Part shown: positions 4,177-5,933 of the stretch, one piece after another | Numbering within the stretch: the first letter of the stretch is position 1 | Layout: each line of letters begins with the position of its first letter | From: Holdemania massiliensis | GTDB taxonomy: Bacteria; Bacillota_I; Bacilli_A; Erysipelotrichales; Erysipelotrichaceae | Direction: 5' to 3' | Assembly (NCBI RefSeq): GCF_022440805.1 | Contig: NZ_JAKNTK010000002.1 | Location: forward strand, 1 to 5,933 | DNA length: 5,933 nt | Translations under genes and position numbers: made by a program | The notes under the pieces: generated by a model | The model's input: the letters and a program-made list of their open reading frames with translations, nothing else | What the model was told of the DNA's origin: nothing | Databases searched by the model: none

Positions 4177-5628
4177 TTACAGCCCTTTCTTAAATTCCTC
4201 CACCAACAGATCGCTCAAAGCCTGTGATGGGCGTATTTTGACCGTTATATGCCCCTCCGGTACGGTGTCCCACCATTTGCGGATCGTTTTCGGATCAAGT
4301 CCGGTGTCCCTATGACAATCGGCCTTGCGTCCCTCTGGATGCTCCTGCCGCCACGCATAGACTTGCGCTTTCTTTTCTTCTGCCCCTTTTCTTCTCCATG
4401 TGCCGCCAGGATAATCCACTTCCTGCACCGCCCTTGCTCTTTTCAAATGCTCTTTCTGTGATCTACCATTCCTCTTGTTGCGCTCGATGCGAACATCGGT
4501 CAGAGCTTCAATATCGGAAATCGTGAAATTGTAATACTCCTTGTCGTAGGCTTCCAGCGCACTCCGTATATCTTCCTCGGTCAATGCGTTCTCATGCTTC
4601 ACCATCTGCAGATCATCAAAAGCCTCTTTCATATCCTGCCGGAGCTGCTGCTTCGACACACCGCATTTGTAAGCATAGATAGCAAGGCACATCAAAAAGA
4701 AATACCGATGCCCGCCCTTTATCTCTCCGATCTGCCGCAGCCACCAATGGTAGAGCGCATACGGATCATCACCATGCACCTTTCCGGCAATATCCCACTT
4801 CTTGCGTCCTTTCTCGCCTCTCACAACAACACGCTCATACCACTCCGGATATGCCTCCCTCGCCTCAGCTCGTGTCATTTTGGATGGGCTGAAAGGCTTA
4901 TTGACATCCACCCTGTTTTCTGGCTTTGCGTAGGCGTTCAGATAATCCAGCGTTACCCGTTCTCCGGTACGGAAAGCGACCAGCTCCGTCCCATGCTTGT
5001 CATTGATGCTGCCCACCATGCGGAAGCTCTGATTGATGGATTGATACTGGATCGCCTTGACCTGCGAAGTGCTGCCATACTCCCATAGCCGGAAAGTGAG
5101 GTCATATTTCAGACTTTTAAGCTGAATTTTTATATTCGGGTATAGGTCAATCGGCTGCTGGAAAACATAGTAGATATGCAGCCCTGTCCCCGACAGAACA
5201 AGGAAAGTCGGCATCGGCAACCGGCGCACTCGCTCCGGATCGCCGCCAAAGCGCAGAAAGAGGTTGCGCAGCTCGGCAAGACCTACGCCATCCAGATCGA
5301 AGATCAGAGCATACATCCGCTGGGCGTTCTCCAGCCTGTTCTCCTTTCTGCGATATGCAAGACCGCTGCACAAAGTAAGGCTGTTCCCCTCGACAAACTC
5401 CATGTAATCCTGTTCCCATGTGTCGTTATACATCTTCCTGCGCCGGAGCTTCTTATCCTCGCTCTGTTCGTCCCGATACAGATACACAGCGTTCGGATGG
5501 GAAAAATCCGTGTGCCGTTCTCCGGAGTTCTCATTGTCCGGAAACAGCTCTTTATAAAACTCATAGCCTCCGACCTCCGGATATTGTGCGCTCAAATACT
5601 CGTAGCAGCCTCGATAATTCTCGGTCAT
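4177..5628 (-). CDS. Plasmid replication protein with archaeo-eukaryotic primase-like domain
   Basis: A 483-aa protein, probably the replication initiator or primase of the element. The AEP-like core spans about residues 104-235: motif I ALIFDLDG with the acidic pair D111/D113; motif II LSGTGLHIYYVF (146-156) with H151; then FRMVGSIND (202-210), which resembles the RxPGSxN segment near the third AEP motif. A clear third acidic residue in that segment is not obvious, so full polymerase activity is uncertain. Residues 285-365 form a helical region (GGHRYFFLMCLAIYAYKCGVS) resembling PriCT domains that follow plasmid primases. Residues 417-455 look like an HTH ending TGLDPKTIRKWW, suited to origin binding. 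The ATG is supported by GAGGTGG 5-6 nt upstream. No other replication gene is visible, so this is the likely Rep. The repeats upstream (5698-5860) or the box array at 3140-3279 are candidate origins. I do not recognise a named gene. Confidence 0.8.
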   Translation of the reverse strand: MTENYRGCYEYLSAQYPEVGGYEFYKELFPDNENSGERHTDFSHPNAVYLYRDEQSEDKKLRRRKMYNDTWEQDYMEFVEGNSLTLCSGLAYRRKENRLENAQRMYALIFDLDGVGLAELRNLFLRFGGDPERVRRLPMPTFLVLSGTGLHIYYVFQQPIDLYPNIKIQLKSLKYDLTFRLWEYGSTSQVKAIQYQSINQSFRMVGSINDKHGTELVAFRTGERVTLDYLNAYAKPENRVDVNKPFSPSKMTRAEAREAYPEWYERVVVRGEKGRKKWDIAGKVHGDDPYALYHWWLRQIGEIKGGHRYFFLMCLAIYAYKCGVSKQQLRQDMKEAFDDLQMVKHENALTEEDIRSALEAYDKEYYNFTISDIEALTDVRIERNKRNGRSQKEHLKRARAVQEVDYPGGTWRRKGAEEKKAQVYAWRQEHPEGRKADCHRDTGLDPKTIRKWWDTVPEGHITVKIRPSQALSDLLVEEFKKGL

Positions 5629-5697
5629 ATTACCACCTCACAAAAGAAAAAGTACCAAAAGAAAATCCGCTGCGGCGGGGATCGCCTGCGGGCGGGA

Positions 5698-5771
5698 AGG
5701 GGGAAAAGGGGGAGCAAAAGAGCGGCGGCTACGCCGCCTTAAAGAGAAAGTCACCTCCCCCTTTTCCCCCT
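5698..5771. repeat. 17-bp perfect inverted repeat of purine/pyrimidine tracts around a GGCGGC hairpin
   Basis: AGGGGGAAAAGGGGGAG (5698-5714) is an exact inverted copy of 5755-5771. Inside lies a second perfect hairpin, GGCGGC-TAC-GCCGCC (5724-5738). The two nest into a potential 74-bp cruciform about 70 bp upstream of the primase gene. A related tract, CCCCCCTTTTCCCCTCC, recurs at 5882-5898. The base composition and nesting suggest an origin or a single-strand initiation site, not a coding region. The short frames that cross it consist of low-complexity Pro, Arg and Ser runs. Confidence 0.6.
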
Positions 5772-5794
5772 CGCTGCGGGGCATTGAAAGTGCC

Positions 5795-5860
5795 GCCACT
5801 ATGGAAAACCCGATGGGTTTACCACAGTGGCTTGGAAAACCTCTAACGAGGTTTACCACA
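5795..5860. repeat. Two tandem related stem-loops with shared TGGAAAACC and GGTTTACCACA blocks
   Basis: Stem-loop 1 (5795-5831) pairs GCCACTATGGAAAACCC with GGGTTTACCACAGTGGC around a GAT loop, 15 of 17 positions paired. Stem-loop 2 (5834-5857) pairs GGAAAACCTC with GAGGTTTACC around TAAC, 9 of 10 paired. Both carry the same blocks, TGGAAAACC (5802, 5833) and GGTTTACCACA (5816, 5850), so they look like a duplicated protein- or RNA-level element. They lie upstream of the primase gene in a non-coding stretch. Candidate roles are Rep binding sites, a double-strand origin, or a structured leader. The rest of 5629-5933 shows purine-rich tracts and no supported gene. Confidence 0.6.
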
Positions 5861-5933
5861 CTTCCAACACCCCTCCGCTCACCCCCCTTTTCCCCTCCGA
5901 CTTTCTCCCTTTCAGAGAGAAAAAATATAGGTT

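Noticed and set aside
5418..5859. Overlapping short frames on both strands in the primase upstream region
   Set aside because: Low-complexity Pro/Arg/Ser translations across inverted repeats, without ribosome sites or family features.

Overview
The window looks like most or all of a small mobilizable plasmid, or an integrated mobilizable element, from a gut-type Firmicute (Clostridia; Oscillospiraceae or Lachnospiraceae are my guess from the style of the genes and the moderately high G+C backbone). Every supported gene lies on the minus strand, so transcription runs from the right end of the window to the left. No chromosomal housekeeping gene is present. I see no overlap between the two ends, so closure into a circle is only a possibility.

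From right to left: 5629-5933 is a non-coding block of purine/pyrimidine tracts, a 17-bp perfect inverted repeat and two related stem-loops. It lies upstream of a 483-aa plasmid primase/replication protein of the archaeo-eukaryotic primase type (4177-5628). Next come a GC-rich stem-loop (4107-4152), a promoter with a palindromic operator (3962-4005), and a DinJ/RelB antitoxin (3655-3921) and YafQ toxin (3384-3662) that overlap by 8 bp. A 160-aa HTH plus coiled-coil protein resembling plasmid DUF536 proteins follows (2868-3350). Its coding sequence contains an unusual array of GCGAAA boxes spaced by about one helical turn (3140-3279).

An AT-rich cargo block (about 1630-2873) interrupts this backbone. 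It holds the 3' remnant of a cysteine-rich KTR gene, an intact 327-aa radical SAM methyltransferase of the RlmN/Cfr family (1726-2709) with every catalytic cysteine retained, and a strong rho-independent terminator (1651-1698). To its left, a cluster of stem-loops (1430-1610) precedes a MobV-type relaxase (110-1357) and is the best oriT candidate.

Working model: the primase and the repeat array/HTH protein serve replication and copy control, the toxin-antitoxin pair stabilises the plasmid, MobV with a nearby oriT allows mobilization by a helper conjugation system, and the RlmN/Cfr-like enzyme is a selectable cargo. Such an enzyme could modify 23S rRNA near A2503 and affect ribosome-targeting antibiotics. 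That function is inferred from family membership and context, not shown by the sequence. The most novel points are the divergent mobile RlmN/Cfr-family enzyme and the permuted, helically phased repeat array inside a coding region.
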